A stretch of DNA of 17,659 nucleotides from CAZLAP01 sp964557715 (GCA_964557715.1 CAZLAP010000029.1:1-17659), one strand, 5' to 3'. Positions 1 through 6,465 are shown, counted from the stretch's first letter. Numbers and translations: made by a program. The notes: generated by a model not told the origin, from the letters alone.

Positions 1-695
1 ACTATTATCTCATCTCTCTCCGAAATTTATTGAACTATTTTACTGATCGCGACATATTATCTTTGCCGTCAGAAAAAATAAAACTCATCAAAGAAAAAGA
101 AAGAATTGTTAAATTTCTTGATTTGCAACAGATCAAAAAACTTTTATCAATGCCTGATACCAAAAACCGCATTGGGCTAAGAGACAAGATTATCTTAGAA
201 ACTTTTTTTTCAACAGGCTTGAGGATCGCTGAATTGGTAAGCCTTAACCGCGAACAGTTTATTAATATAAAAGATAAAAAAGATTTGGAACTTGGAATTA
301 TCGGCAAAGGAGGACATCCGCGAACAGTATATTTTTCCGAAAGAGCTCTTTCCTGGGTTAAAAAATATTTAGAGACCAGAAAGGACGAAGAAAAAGCTTT
401 ATTTATAAACTACAAAGGTCCTAAAAAACAAGCCGGCGAAAGACTAACAGCCAGGGCAATAGAAAATTTGGTAAAAAAATACGCTCTTCTGGCAGGCTGT
501 CCTGTTAGCACCACGCCTCACACCATTAGACACAGCTTTGCCACCGACCTTTTAAACAAAGGAGTTGACATAAGAATAGTTCAGGAATTTTTAGGACATC
601 GCAACATTGCCACCACTCAGATTTACACTCATGTCACCAAGCCACAATTAAGGGAAATTCATAAAAAATTCCATGGCCTTAAAGATAATAATTAG
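1..695 (+). CDS. Tyrosine site-specific recombinase, XerC/XerD-like (5' end outside window)
   Basis: This is a DNA strand-exchange enzyme of the phage-integrase/Xer family. In a compact genome with one such gene it would most likely resolve chromosome dimers at a dif site. Counting from the TTG at position 30, the catalytic residues are R65 (in STGLRIAEL), K93 (in GKGGHPR), H164 and R167 (HTIRH), H190 (LGHRN) and nucleophile Y199 (TQIYTH), so the active site is complete. The frame stays open upstream of the TTG to the window edge and encodes a plausible continuation of the N-terminal SAM-like DNA-binding domain (YYLISLRNLLNYFTDRD). The TTG is therefore not the true start and the gene is partial. 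Two weak hairpins with T runs follow the TAG stop. No dif-like site was recognised nearby. An integrase of a mobile element is possible, but no other mobile gene is visible. Confidence 0.88.
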   Translation, partial: YYLISLRNLLNYFTDRDILSLPSEKIKLIKEKERIVKFLDLQQIKKLLSMPDTKNRIGLRDKIILETFFSTGLRIAELVSLNREQFINIKDKKDLELGIIGKGGHPRTVYFSERALSWVKKYLETRKDEEKALFINYKGPKKQAGERLTARAIENLVKKYALLAGCPVSTTPHTIRHSFATDLLNKGVDIRIVQEFLGHRNIATTQIYTHVTKPQLREIHKKFHGLKDNN

Positions 696-714
696 CCTAA
701 AATAGGCTATTTTT
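693..714 (+). terminator. Weak intrinsic terminator after the recombinase gene
   Basis: A 6-bp perfect stem (TAGCCT at 693-698, AGGCTA at 704-709) has a 5-base loop and is followed by TTTTT at 710-714. The stem starts on the recombinase stop codon. The stem is short, so termination may rely on the second hairpin just downstream. Confidence 0.45.
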
Positions 715-717
715 GGC

Positions 718-743
718 TTAAAATCGCCATTTTAAGGCGTTTT
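718..743 (+). terminator. Second terminator hairpin with two alternative folds
   Basis: CGCC (725-728) pairs with GGCG (736-739) and is followed by TTTT (740-743), giving a small terminator-like hairpin. The same bases can fold another way: TTAAAAT (718-724) pairs perfectly with ATTTTAA (729-735) around the CGCC loop. The two folds exclude each other. It probably backs up the terminator at 693-714. Confidence 0.4.
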
Positions 744-817
744 CTTGGCTGAGAAGCATAAGTTATTCCCCTGCTGTTTTACACATTAAAAAGCAATTGT
801 TTTGACAATAACATTTT

Positions 818-863
818 CTTGACATTTATTGCTAAAAAATCTTGACATTTATTGCTAAAAAAT
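818..863 (+). repeat. Perfect 23-bp tandem direct repeat with TTGACA boxes
   Basis: Two identical 23-bp units lie head to tail (818-840 and 841-863). Each begins CTTGACATTTATTGCTA and ends in an A run. Each unit carries a consensus -35 hexamer, at 819-824 and 842-847. A third TTGACA lies just upstream at 802-807. Only the last box has a good -10 at normal distance. The unit length is close to two helical turns, so it may be a protein-binding tandem as well as a duplicated promoter element. Confidence 0.9.
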
Positions 864-871
864 AGTGTAAT
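842..871 (+). promoter_or_regulatory. Sigma-70-type promoter in the gap after the recombinase gene
   Basis: A consensus -35 TTGACA (842-847) is followed after 18 bases by TGTAAT (866-871). A transcript starting near 878 would meet a terminator at 931-957, so it could be only about 80 nt long. No gene lies downstream on this strand before the terminator. Confidence 0.55.
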
Positions 872-877
872 AAATAT

Positions 878-957
878 CAAATAAAATCGTCGTAATTTAA
901 AGGGAAAACTATTCCGCATTTGCGGAATGTACCCGCCGTTAAGGCGGGTTTTTATTT
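878..957 (+). ncRNA. Candidate small RNA of about 80 nt, two hairpins
   Basis: This segment lies between the promoter at 842-871 and a strong terminator. It holds a perfect 8-bp inverted repeat (ATTCCGCA at 911-918, TGCGGAAT at 921-928) and then the terminator hairpin. No open frame longer than about ten codons is present on this strand. The start is inferred only from the promoter spacing. I do not recognise an RNA family. The hairpins may instead simply serve as terminators between convergent genes. The first hairpin, read on the minus strand, is followed by AGTTTT and could end the uppS operon. Confidence 0.35.
931..957 (+). terminator. Strong intrinsic terminator
   Basis: ACCCGCC (931-937) and GGCGGGT (943-949) form a 7-bp GC-rich stem with a 5-base loop, followed by TTTTTATTT. 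The T run reaches the stop codon of the convergent uppS gene, so it protects uppS from antisense read-through. Confidence 0.75.
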
Positions 958-1666
958 AAGCGCCCAGTCTCCTCTTTCTATAAGAATAATCTTTGACGAT
1001 TTTCTCAAATTCTTTTGCGCTAAAATCGGGAAAAAGAGTTTTGCTGAAACAAAGCTGGGAATAAGCAGTATCCCACATCATAAAACCGGCTGATAAATGA
1101 GGGTCGTTTTCACAGCCGGTTCTTATTACTAAATCAACCGCTGGCAGATTTTTTGTCCAAAGGTTTTCCTTGATTAGATTTTTAGTAACTTTTATTTTTT
1201 TGCTTCTGTTGATTCTTGCGATTTTTTGGATGCAGTTTAATATTTCATCCGTGCCGTCATAAGCCAAAAGAAAGGTTAAAAAATAATCGCTGTAATTTTT
1301 TGTTGCTTTAAGCGCTTCTTTTATGGCTTTTTTGCTTGCCGCCGGCAGAATTTTTTGCCAACAGCCCAAAACGCTGACTTTGACTTTATTTTGATGGATT
1401 TTTTTGTCTTTTATTATTCTTTTAAATTGTTCGGTATACAGTTTAAAAAGAAATTCAACTTCTTTTTTCGGTCTTTTGGTTAAATTATCCCAAGAACCAC
1501 CCCAAAAGGTTATATAGGGAATTTTCAATTCACGGCTTTTTTTTAAAATCTCTTCAAAAGCTTTTACTCCTTTTTGATGGCCAAGCCAAGGCTGGAATTT
1601 TTTCTTCCGGGCCCAGCGCCTGTTTCCGTCCGGAATAATGGCTATATGTTTGGGAAAGTTTTTCAT
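956..1666 (-). CDS. uppS: Isoprenyl transferase (undecaprenyl diphosphate synthase)
   Basis: This cytoplasmic cis-prenyltransferase adds isopentenyl units to farnesyl diphosphate to make the C55-type carrier lipid for peptidoglycan and surface sugars. It has 236 residues, slightly shorter than the E. coli enzyme. The diphosphate-binding PDGNRRWA motif carries the catalytic D13, and H30 matches the conserved GH. The C-terminal VIRTG motif (R182) is followed by E186, SAGFMMW and LFPDF. Two segments differ from the textbook sequence. FWGGSWDNLTKRP (54-66) replaces the usual FSSENWNRP. After IRTG there is a short insertion in which S193-A-G-F replaces the R-x-S-N-F stretch. Such variants look like a family subtype rather than decay. 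Its ATG overlaps the upstream reductase stop by four bases (ATGA), so the two are translationally coupled. A GGAG lies ten bases upstream of the start. Confidence 0.92.
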   Translation of the reverse strand: MKNFPKHIAIIPDGNRRWARKKKFQPWLGHQKGVKAFEEILKKSRELKIPYITFWGGSWDNLTKRPKKEVEFLFKLYTEQFKRIIKDKKIHQNKVKVSVLGCWQKILPAASKKAIKEALKATKNYSDYFLTFLLAYDGTDEILNCIQKIARINRSKKIKVTKNLIKENLWTKNLPAVDLVIRTGCENDPHLSAGFMMWDTAYSQLCFSKTLFPDFSAKEFEKIVKDYSYRKRRLGA

Positions 1667-2592
1667 CGTACAAAGTCTCCGTCAATTTTAAAATTTTTCG
1701 GCAAAAGCCAGGGCGTTTTGCTGCCAAATAAATAAACTAATTTAACGGCAATTTTAGAAAAAAAGATTTTCGGCAAAAAAAACTTTTTTGCTTCTTTTTT
1801 ATATTTTAAAAAATTGGGGAAATTTTTCAAGAGCAAATCAGCGGCAAAAAAACCCCAAATTACCCCTCCCCCGCTCCAGGGCTTGGTCAAGCCTGCGGCA
1901 TCGCCGCAAAGAGCTATATTAAAAGATTTTTCAGGCATTGAAAAACCCTGAGGAATCAAAGCGGCTTTTTTTTCATTGAGATAAATTTTATTTTCTGCCA
2001 AAAAGTTATTAAAAATATCCCTTGCCTGGCTGATATCGGAAATTATGCCGTACTCCAATTCCTTGCCTCGCGGAATTTTCCATATAAACCCATTTTTTGC
2101 CGGCCAAGTTTCCACAAAATCAGAATCTTCCTTTTTCAAAGAAAATCCCTGAATGGCTAAGCGATATTTTGGTTCGGGCAGCTTTAATTTTTTTCTGACA
2201 GCTGAATCAGCCCCGTCGCAGCCGATTATTTTTTCAAATTCCGAAGGCAAAATATTTATAGGCCTGTTCAGAACGATTCTTGCTCCGGCTTTTTGCGCCA
2301 AACCAGCAATTAAATTATCCAATTCAGAATGGTTCATAATAAAAAACTTTTTTGAAAAACTAATTTTTAAAGTTTTTTTTGGAAAATTAATAAGAACTGA
2401 ATTAATAACGTTTTGGATTAACTTTTTGCTTTGAGGAATAAAACCTAAAATTCTTTCACTGAACAGCCCCGAACAAACTTCTTTGCCGATTTTTTCCCTT
2501 TTTTCAAAAATAGTCACCTTGTTGCCTCTTTCGGCTAATTTCCAAGCCAAATAAAGACCGTTGACGCCGGCGCCGATAATTGCTATTTTCAT
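1663..2592 (-). CDS. FAD-dependent geranylgeranyl-reductase-like oxidoreductase
   Basis: This flavoprotein of the geranylgeranyl reductase family probably reduces isoprenoid double bonds. Visible parts are the N-terminal Rossmann motif GAGVNG (7-12) followed by an acidic strand end (FEK), a CSGLF stretch with C40 where reductases of this family carry a conserved cysteine, GCDGADSAVR (124-133), and the FAD-binding GDAAGLTKPWSGGG (230-243). At 309 residues it is shorter than archaeal geranylgeranyl reductases of about 400 residues. It starts at an ATG that overlaps the stop of the 55-aa gene upstream, and its own stop overlaps the uppS start, so all three are coupled. The pairing with uppS suggests that it acts on the polyprenyl product. 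A role in membrane lipids or as a different monooxygenase-like enzyme cannot be excluded; family assignment is stronger than substrate assignment. Confidence 0.8.
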   Translation of the reverse strand: MKIAIIGAGVNGLYLAWKLAERGNKVTIFEKREKIGKEVCSGLFSERILGFIPQSKKLIQNVINSVLINFPKKTLKISFSKKFFIMNHSELDNLIAGLAQKAGARIVLNRPINILPSEFEKIIGCDGADSAVRKKLKLPEPKYRLAIQGFSLKKEDSDFVETWPAKNGFIWKIPRGKELEYGIISDISQARDIFNNFLAENKIYLNEKKAALIPQGFSMPEKSFNIALCGDAAGLTKPWSGGGVIWGFFAADLLLKNFPNFLKYKKEAKKFFLPKIFFSKIAVKLVYLFGSKTPWLLPKNFKIDGDFVR

Positions 2593-2756
2593 AATTTAAT
2601 TTCGCTTTCTTTTTCAAATTTAAGCGGCTCTTTTGGACAAACTTTAGCCGTAATATAACCTATGGCAAAAGAAAGCAAAGAAATTAAAATAACGCCGATA
2701 ACTAAAACAATATCAGCTTGATTTTTTTTGACAAAATTTTTTAGTTTTGTTAGCAT
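2589..2756 (-). CDS. Small single-span membrane protein, 55 aa, unknown function
   Basis: A short gene encodes a basic N-terminus (MLTKLKNFVKKNQ), one hydrophobic helix (about residues 15-37, IVLVIGVILISLLSFAIGYIT) and a charged tail containing VCPKEP. The ATG is at 2756-2754 and the TGA overlaps the ATG of the reductase by four bases. That arrangement strongly suggests a real, coupled gene despite its size. It is first in the uppS operon. Its start is nine bases from the divergent rpmA start, so its promoter must lie inside the rpmA coding region. I do not recognise the family. By position it could anchor or regulate the lipid-modifying enzymes, but that is speculation. Confidence 0.72.
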   Translation of the reverse strand: MLTKLKNFVKKNQADIVLVIGVILISLLSFAIGYITAKVCPKEPLKFEKESEIKL

Positions 2757-2759
2757 AAT
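2728..2759 (+). promoter_or_regulatory. Probable rpmA promoter, leaderless start
   Basis: TTGACA (2728-2733) lies inside the divergent small gene. Possible -10 elements are TAGCAT (2751-2756, spacer 17) or CATAAT (2754-2759, spacer 20). Either places transcription start within a few bases of the rpmA ATG at 2766, and no Shine-Dalgarno is present. The exact -10 is uncertain. Confidence 0.45.
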
Positions 2760-2765
2760 ATCGCT

Positions 2766-3047
2766 ATGGCAAAAACTAAGGCTACAGGCGCAACTAAATT
2801 AGGAAGGGACTCGCGACCCAAATACCTGGGAGTTAAAATTTTCAGCGGTCAGCCGGCTAAAATCGGGAGTATTATAGTCAGGCAAAGAGGCGCTAAATTT
2901 TTTCCGGGCAAAAATGTCAAACGCGGCAACGACGACACTCTTTACGCCGTAAAAGAAGGCGTGGTTCATTTTACGACAAAAAGGAAAATCGGTTTTAACA
3001 AATCTCAAAGAAAAGTAAAAATTGTTAATGTTAACCCTGTTAAATAA
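2766..3047 (+). CDS. rpmA: Large ribosomal subunit protein bL27
   Basis: This basic ribosomal protein has an N-terminus that reaches the peptidyl-transferase centre in the 50S subunit. The sequence shows the family hallmark MAKTKATGATKLGRDSRPKYLGVK, followed by GSIIVRQRG, KFFPGKNV and DDTLYAVKEG. At 93 residues it is near the usual 85-95. It begins directly with MAKTKA and has no cleavable N-terminal extension of the kind found in Firmicutes. It is monocistronic, separated from the convergent pyrG by 30 bases and divergent from the uppS operon by nine. No ribosome-binding site precedes the ATG. The usual partner rplU (bL21) is not next to it. Confidence 0.97.
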   Translation: MAKTKATGATKLGRDSRPKYLGVKIFSGQPAKIGSIIVRQRGAKFFPGKNVKRGNDDTLYAVKEGVVHFTTKRKIGFNKSQRKVKIVNVNPVK

Positions 3048-3062
3048 TTCGTGAAACAAATT

Positions 3063-3079
3063 AAAATCTTTTGGATTTT
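3063..3079. terminator. Possible bidirectional AT-rich terminator between rpmA and pyrG
   Basis: AAAATC (3063-3068) and GATTTT (3074-3079) form a 6-bp stem in the short gap between the convergent rpmA and pyrG genes, with T-rich sequence on the plus side. It overlaps the pyrG stop codon. The stem is weak. Confidence 0.3.
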
Positions 3080-4742
3080 ATTTAACAGGATGAATAGCTG
3101 CTCTGATAAATTCCCTGAACAAAGGATGAGGATTTAAGGGGTTTGATTTAAATTCCGGATGAAACTGGCTTGCGACAAAAAAAGGATGACGGTCAATTTC
3201 AATAATTTCCACTAAATCTCTGTCAGGATTCAATCCTGACATTTTTAATCCCTTGCTTTTCAAATCCTCCCTGAATTCATTGTTCAGCTCGTATCTGTGG
3301 CGGTGCCGTTCTTGCGTTAAAATGGAATTATGCCTGGCTTTTTGTAGCTTTCCCCAGCCGGCTTTGGAATAAGCGCTATGGGCAATGGTTCCTTTTTTGA
3401 TTAAACAAGCGTATTCGCCCAATCTCATAGTTCCTCCGTATTTTTTTTCCTCAATCAGCGATTTTTGCTCCGGCAAAGTGTCTATTACCGGATGCTTGCA
3501 GTATTTTACAATTTCTGTTGTATAAGCGTCTTTCATCTGGCAAACATTTCTGGCAAACTCAATAACGGCCAATTGCATTCCAAGGCAAAGACCGAGAAAA
3601 GGAATTTTATTCTTTCTGCAATACTCTATTGCTTTTATTTTGCCTTCTGCTCCCCTGCCGCCAAAACCGCCGGGAACAATTATGCCGTTAAAATCTTTTA
3701 ATTCTTTTAATTTTGCTGATTTTTTTTCATAAACTTCGCTGGACAGCCATATCAATTCAGGCTTAACCCTAAAAAACCAAGCCGAATGCTTTACGGCTTC
3801 AATAACGGAAATGTAAGAATCGGAAAGGGTAAAATCACCGGTTTCAAAATACTTGCCGACAATACCGATTTTTACTTTTTTTCTGGCTGACTTAATAACT
3901 TTGACCAAATTCTGCCAATCCTTCATATTCTTTTTTTTGGCTCTTATTCCGAATTTCTTCAAAATTAATCCGCCCAAATTGTCTTTTTCAAAATTAATCG
4001 GAATTTCGTAAATTGATTCTATGTCCGGAGCCGAAACAACATCTTCTTCATGAACGTTGCAAAAAATTGATATTTTCTTTTTTCTCGGCTGGTCAAGAGC
4101 CATCTCTGACCGGGCAATTATAACGTCGGGCTGGATGCCGGCTGAATTCAAAGTTCTCACCGCATACTGGGTAGGCTTTGTTTTCATCTCGCCTATTATC
4201 TGAGGAACCGGCAAATAACTGACCAAAACAAAAACAACATCTCTGGGATGCTGCAATTTTATCATTCTGGCTGCTTCCAGAAATAAAAGATTCTGATATT
4301 CGCCTACTGTTCCTCCGATTTCTATTAAAATAAAATCGGCTTTAGTTTTTTTAGCCGCTTTTTCAATTCTTAAAATTACTTCATTGGGAATGTGCGGAAC
4401 AACCTCTACGCACTTTCCATTGTATTCCAAATTTCTTTCCTTGTGAATAACAGCTTCATAAACGCGGCCGGTGGTAATATAATTTTCCGTAGTCAATTCC
4501 TCATTCAAAAATCTTTCGTAATTCCCCACATCCTGATCGCATTCCACTCCGTCCTTGGTAACAAAAACTTCTCCATGTTCAACCGGATTCATTGTCCCTG
4601 CATCAACATTAATATAAGGATCAATCTTTATCGCGGTTACTCTAAATCCCTTGTTTTGAAGAATCTTGCCGATCGAAGCGGTCGTCACTCCTTTGCCTAT
4701 GCCTGACATTACTCCGCCTGCAACAAAAATATAACGCGCCAT
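3078..4742 (-). CDS. pyrG: CTP synthase
   Basis: It converts UTP to CTP using ATP and glutamine-derived ammonia, in the cytoplasm. The N-terminal synthetase domain (about 1-270) has the ATP-binding GGVMSGIGKGVTTAS (9-23) and metal ligands corresponding to D71 and E141. The class I glutamine amidotransferase domain (about 290-550) has PGGFGGRG, nucleophile C386 in GLCLGMQ, and H528 and E530 in SQFHPEF, so both activities look intact. Length, 554 residues, is normal. Some motifs differ from typical bacterial enzymes: SGIGKG instead of SSLGKG, IKIDPYINVDAGT instead of KxDPYINVDPGT, and ECDQDVGNYERF instead of ETDLDLGHYERF. These resemble archaeal/eukaryotic versions. It is the last gene of the S41 protease-rplI-pyrG cluster, four bases after rplI. 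Confidence 0.97.
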   Translation of the reverse strand: MARYIFVAGGVMSGIGKGVTTASIGKILQNKGFRVTAIKIDPYINVDAGTMNPVEHGEVFVTKDGVECDQDVGNYERFLNEELTTENYITTGRVYEAVIHKERNLEYNGKCVEVVPHIPNEVILRIEKAAKKTKADFILIEIGGTVGEYQNLLFLEAARMIKLQHPRDVVFVLVSYLPVPQIIGEMKTKPTQYAVRTLNSAGIQPDVIIARSEMALDQPRKKKISIFCNVHEEDVVSAPDIESIYEIPINFEKDNLGGLILKKFGIRAKKKNMKDWQNLVKVIKSARKKVKIGIVGKYFETGDFTLSDSYISVIEAVKHSAWFFRVKPELIWLSSEVYEKKSAKLKELKDFNGIIVPGGFGGRGAEGKIKAIEYCRKNKIPFLGLCLGMQLAVIEFARNVCQMKDAYTTEIVKYCKHPVIDTLPEQKSLIEEKKYGGTMRLGEYACLIKKGTIAHSAYSKAGWGKLQKARHNSILTQERHRHRYELNNEFREDLKSKGLKMSGLNPDRDLVEIIEIDRHPFFVASQFHPEFKSNPLNPHPLFREFIRAAIHPVK

Positions 4743-4746
4743 AGCT

Positions 4747-5199
4747 TTATTTCTCTTCTAATTTAGCCACGATTACTCTGATTTCAACCTCTAAATTATG
4801 CTCCAATTTAACTTTTACCGGAAATTCTCCGATTTCTTTTATAGGCTCTTGCAGTTCAATTTGGCTCTTCTTGATATCAAAACCCATTTCTTTTAATTTT
4901 TCGGAAATCTTTTGTTCGTTTATGGATTCAAAAAACTGGCCTTGCTCGCCTATTTTGGCAAAAATATTCACCTCTAAACCATCTATCGCAGAGGCAAGTT
5001 CTTGAGCTTTTTTAAGGCCTTCTTCCTCCCTTTTTTCTTGAATTTCTTTCTGAACTTCAAGCCATTGCAAAACTTCCTTGGTAGCCTGTTTGGCTAAATT
5101 ATTGGGAATTAAAAAATTTCTGGCATAGCCGTCTTTAACGTCTTTAATTTCGTATTTCTTGCCCAATTTATCAATGTCTTGCAAAAGTATTACTCGCAT
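4747..5199 (-). CDS. rplI: Large ribosomal subunit protein bL9
   Basis: This two-domain ribosomal protein extends from the L1-stalk side of the 50S subunit and helps keep reading frame and ribosome spacing. The N-terminal domain has the typical start MRVILLQDIDKLGKKYEIKDVKDGYARNFLIP. A long charged connecting helix (about 40-75) and a compact C-terminal domain ending in VEIRVIVAKLEEK follow. The 150-residue length is standard. bL9 is reported to be absent from some CPR lineages, so its intact presence narrows the source. It sits 12 bases after the S41 protease stop and four before pyrG, consistent with one transcript. No Shine-Dalgarno is visible. Confidence 0.95.
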   Translation of the reverse strand: MRVILLQDIDKLGKKYEIKDVKDGYARNFLIPNNLAKQATKEVLQWLEVQKEIQEKREEEGLKKAQELASAIDGLEVNIFAKIGEQGQFFESINEQKISEKLKEMGFDIKKSQIELQEPIKEIGEFPVKVKLEHNLEVEIRVIVAKLEEK

Positions 5200-5211
5200 A
5201 ATTCAATTTTA

Positions 5212-6399
5212 TTATAAGTTTTTTATTATTTCAATAGCTTTATCCAGCTGAGGATCTTTTCCCTCATTATAATCTTCCTCCGTCATTTCTATTTTTATAT
5301 CAGGCTCTAATCCTTTGTCAATAATCAATTCGCCGTTCGGGGTCAGCCATCTGGCAATAGTTATCTTTATCATTGAACCCCCGTTTAATTCAACCAATTC
5401 CTGAACCGACCCTTTGCCAAAAGAACTCTCTCCGATTATTTTTGCTTCAATGTTGTCTCTTAGCGCTCCGGCAAGTATTTCAGAGCCGGAAGCAGTGCCT
5501 TTATTTATCAAAACCACTATCGGATAATTGGCCAATTTGGCGTTGCCTTTGGCAAAAACATTTTCCCGTTCCTTTCCTTCGCCAAAATCCTTAATAGCCA
5601 CTATTTGATCTTTCTTTAAAAACCAGCCGGCTATATCCTGAACTATTTCAAAATAGCCGCCGGGGTTGCTTCTGAGGTCTAAAATTATTTTTTTAGCCGA
5701 ACTTCCCAAGATCTCAATTGCCGCTTCGCTGAAATCGTAATTCGCTTTCTCGGAAAAATGATAAAGTCTCAAATAAGCGACACCGTCGCCTCTTAACTCT
5801 AATTTTAAAGAAGGAATGTCAATCACTTGCCTGACTATTTTTATGTCTTTGGCTGTTTCCCACTCGTCCCTATAAACAGTTAAAGTAATTTCTGTTCCTT
5901 TAGGGCCGCGTATCCAGTCAACTGCCGTATCAGCGGTTATATTGGCTGTTGATTTGCCATCCACCTCTATAATTTTATCACCAGGCCTTAAACCCGCTTT
6001 TTGGGCCGGCGTTCCTTCCAAAGGCGCCACAACTTGCAGCTGGTTTTCTTTAATGGCAACTTCCATGCCTACTCCTTCAAAAAAACCTTTAACGTCTTCT
6101 AAGAATTTCTTGGCTTCTTCTGGCTCTAAAAAAACAGTATAAGGGTCGTTCAAAGATTGTGTCATGCCTGAAATTGCCCCGTAAATCATTTTTTGAATAT
6201 CAAGCTTTTCCTTATCTGCATACTTTTCTTCTATTGTTTTCCATGATTCCCAAAAAAGAGAGAAATCAATTTCTTCCGGAGGACAAACCGGACAAATAAC
6301 TGTTGATTTCCCGGATAAAAAACCAAAATAAAAAACAATTGGCAGTATGATTGCAATAAAAAAAATTAAAACAAAGTTTTGTTTTAATCTAAAAGACAT
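5212..6399 (-). CDS. S41 family C-terminal processing peptidase with PDZ domain
   Basis: A membrane-anchored serine protease with its active part outside the cytoplasm; the family trims C-termini of envelope proteins or degrades substrates. A signal anchor spans about residues 8-30, followed by an extracytoplasmic CPVC motif. A PDZ domain lies at about 105-190 (GVGMEV, AGLRPGDKIIEVDG). The protease core holds LDLRSNPGG (241-248), S304 in GTASGSE, and K329 and Q333 in GKGSVQ. The 25-residue S-K and 4-residue K-Q spacings match the Ser-Lys-Gln arrangement of the Tsp/CtpA group, so it should be active. Length is 395 residues. It is the first gene before rplI and pyrG. Its ATG lies only six bases after a likely -10 and has no Shine-Dalgarno. 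Confidence 0.95.
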   Translation of the reverse strand: MSFRLKQNFVLIFFIAIILPIVFYFGFLSGKSTVICPVCPPEEIDFSLFWESWKTIEEKYADKEKLDIQKMIYGAISGMTQSLNDPYTVFLEPEEAKKFLEDVKGFFEGVGMEVAIKENQLQVVAPLEGTPAQKAGLRPGDKIIEVDGKSTANITADTAVDWIRGPKGTEITLTVYRDEWETAKDIKIVRQVIDIPSLKLELRGDGVAYLRLYHFSEKANYDFSEAAIEILGSSAKKIILDLRSNPGGYFEIVQDIAGWFLKKDQIVAIKDFGEGKERENVFAKGNAKLANYPIVVLINKGTASGSEILAGALRDNIEAKIIGESSFGKGSVQELVELNGGSMIKITIARWLTPNGELIIDKGLEPDIKIEMTEEDYNEGKDPQLDKAIEIIKNL

Positions 6400-6405
6400 T
6401 ATGTT

Positions 6406-6434
6406 AATTTACCATAATTAAAATTTAAAAACAA
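6406..6434 (-). promoter_or_regulatory. Probable promoter of the S41 protease-rplI-pyrG operon
   Basis: On the minus strand TTGTTT (6434-6429) is followed after 17 bases by TAAATT (6411-6406), preceded by TGG as in an extended -10. The -10 ends six bases before the ATG, so the mRNA would be leaderless or nearly so. It overlaps the tail of the terminator of the gene upstream. Confidence 0.45.
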
Positions 6435-6465
6435 GAAAAAAGGGAGCGTTTGATTAACACTCCCT
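6431..6465 (-). terminator. Strong intrinsic terminator of the CsgG-like gene
   Basis: Read on the minus strand, AGGGAGTGTT (6465-6456) pairs with AACGCTCCCT (6450-6441), giving a 10-bp stem with one G-U pair and a 5-base loop. It is followed by TTTTTCTTGT. It lies 26 bases beyond the stop codon and separates this gene from the S41 operon. Confidence 0.88.

Noticed and set aside
30..32. TTG at position 30 as start of the recombinase gene
   Set aside because: The frame is open to the window edge and the upstream codons extend the N-terminal domain plausibly, so the start lies outside.
818..863. Tandem repeat considered as a CRISPR array or plasmid iterons
   Set aside because: Only two adjacent copies without spacers, and no cas or replication gene nearby.
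696..955. Search for a dif site or attachment site next to the recombinase gene
   Set aside because: No 28-bp sequence with the usual two imperfect 11-bp arms was recognised; the inverted repeats present look like terminators.
927..959. Ten-codon frame ATG-TAC-CCG-CCG across the terminator hairpin
   Set aside because: It consists of the hairpin itself and has no ribosome-binding site; it is better read as a terminator.
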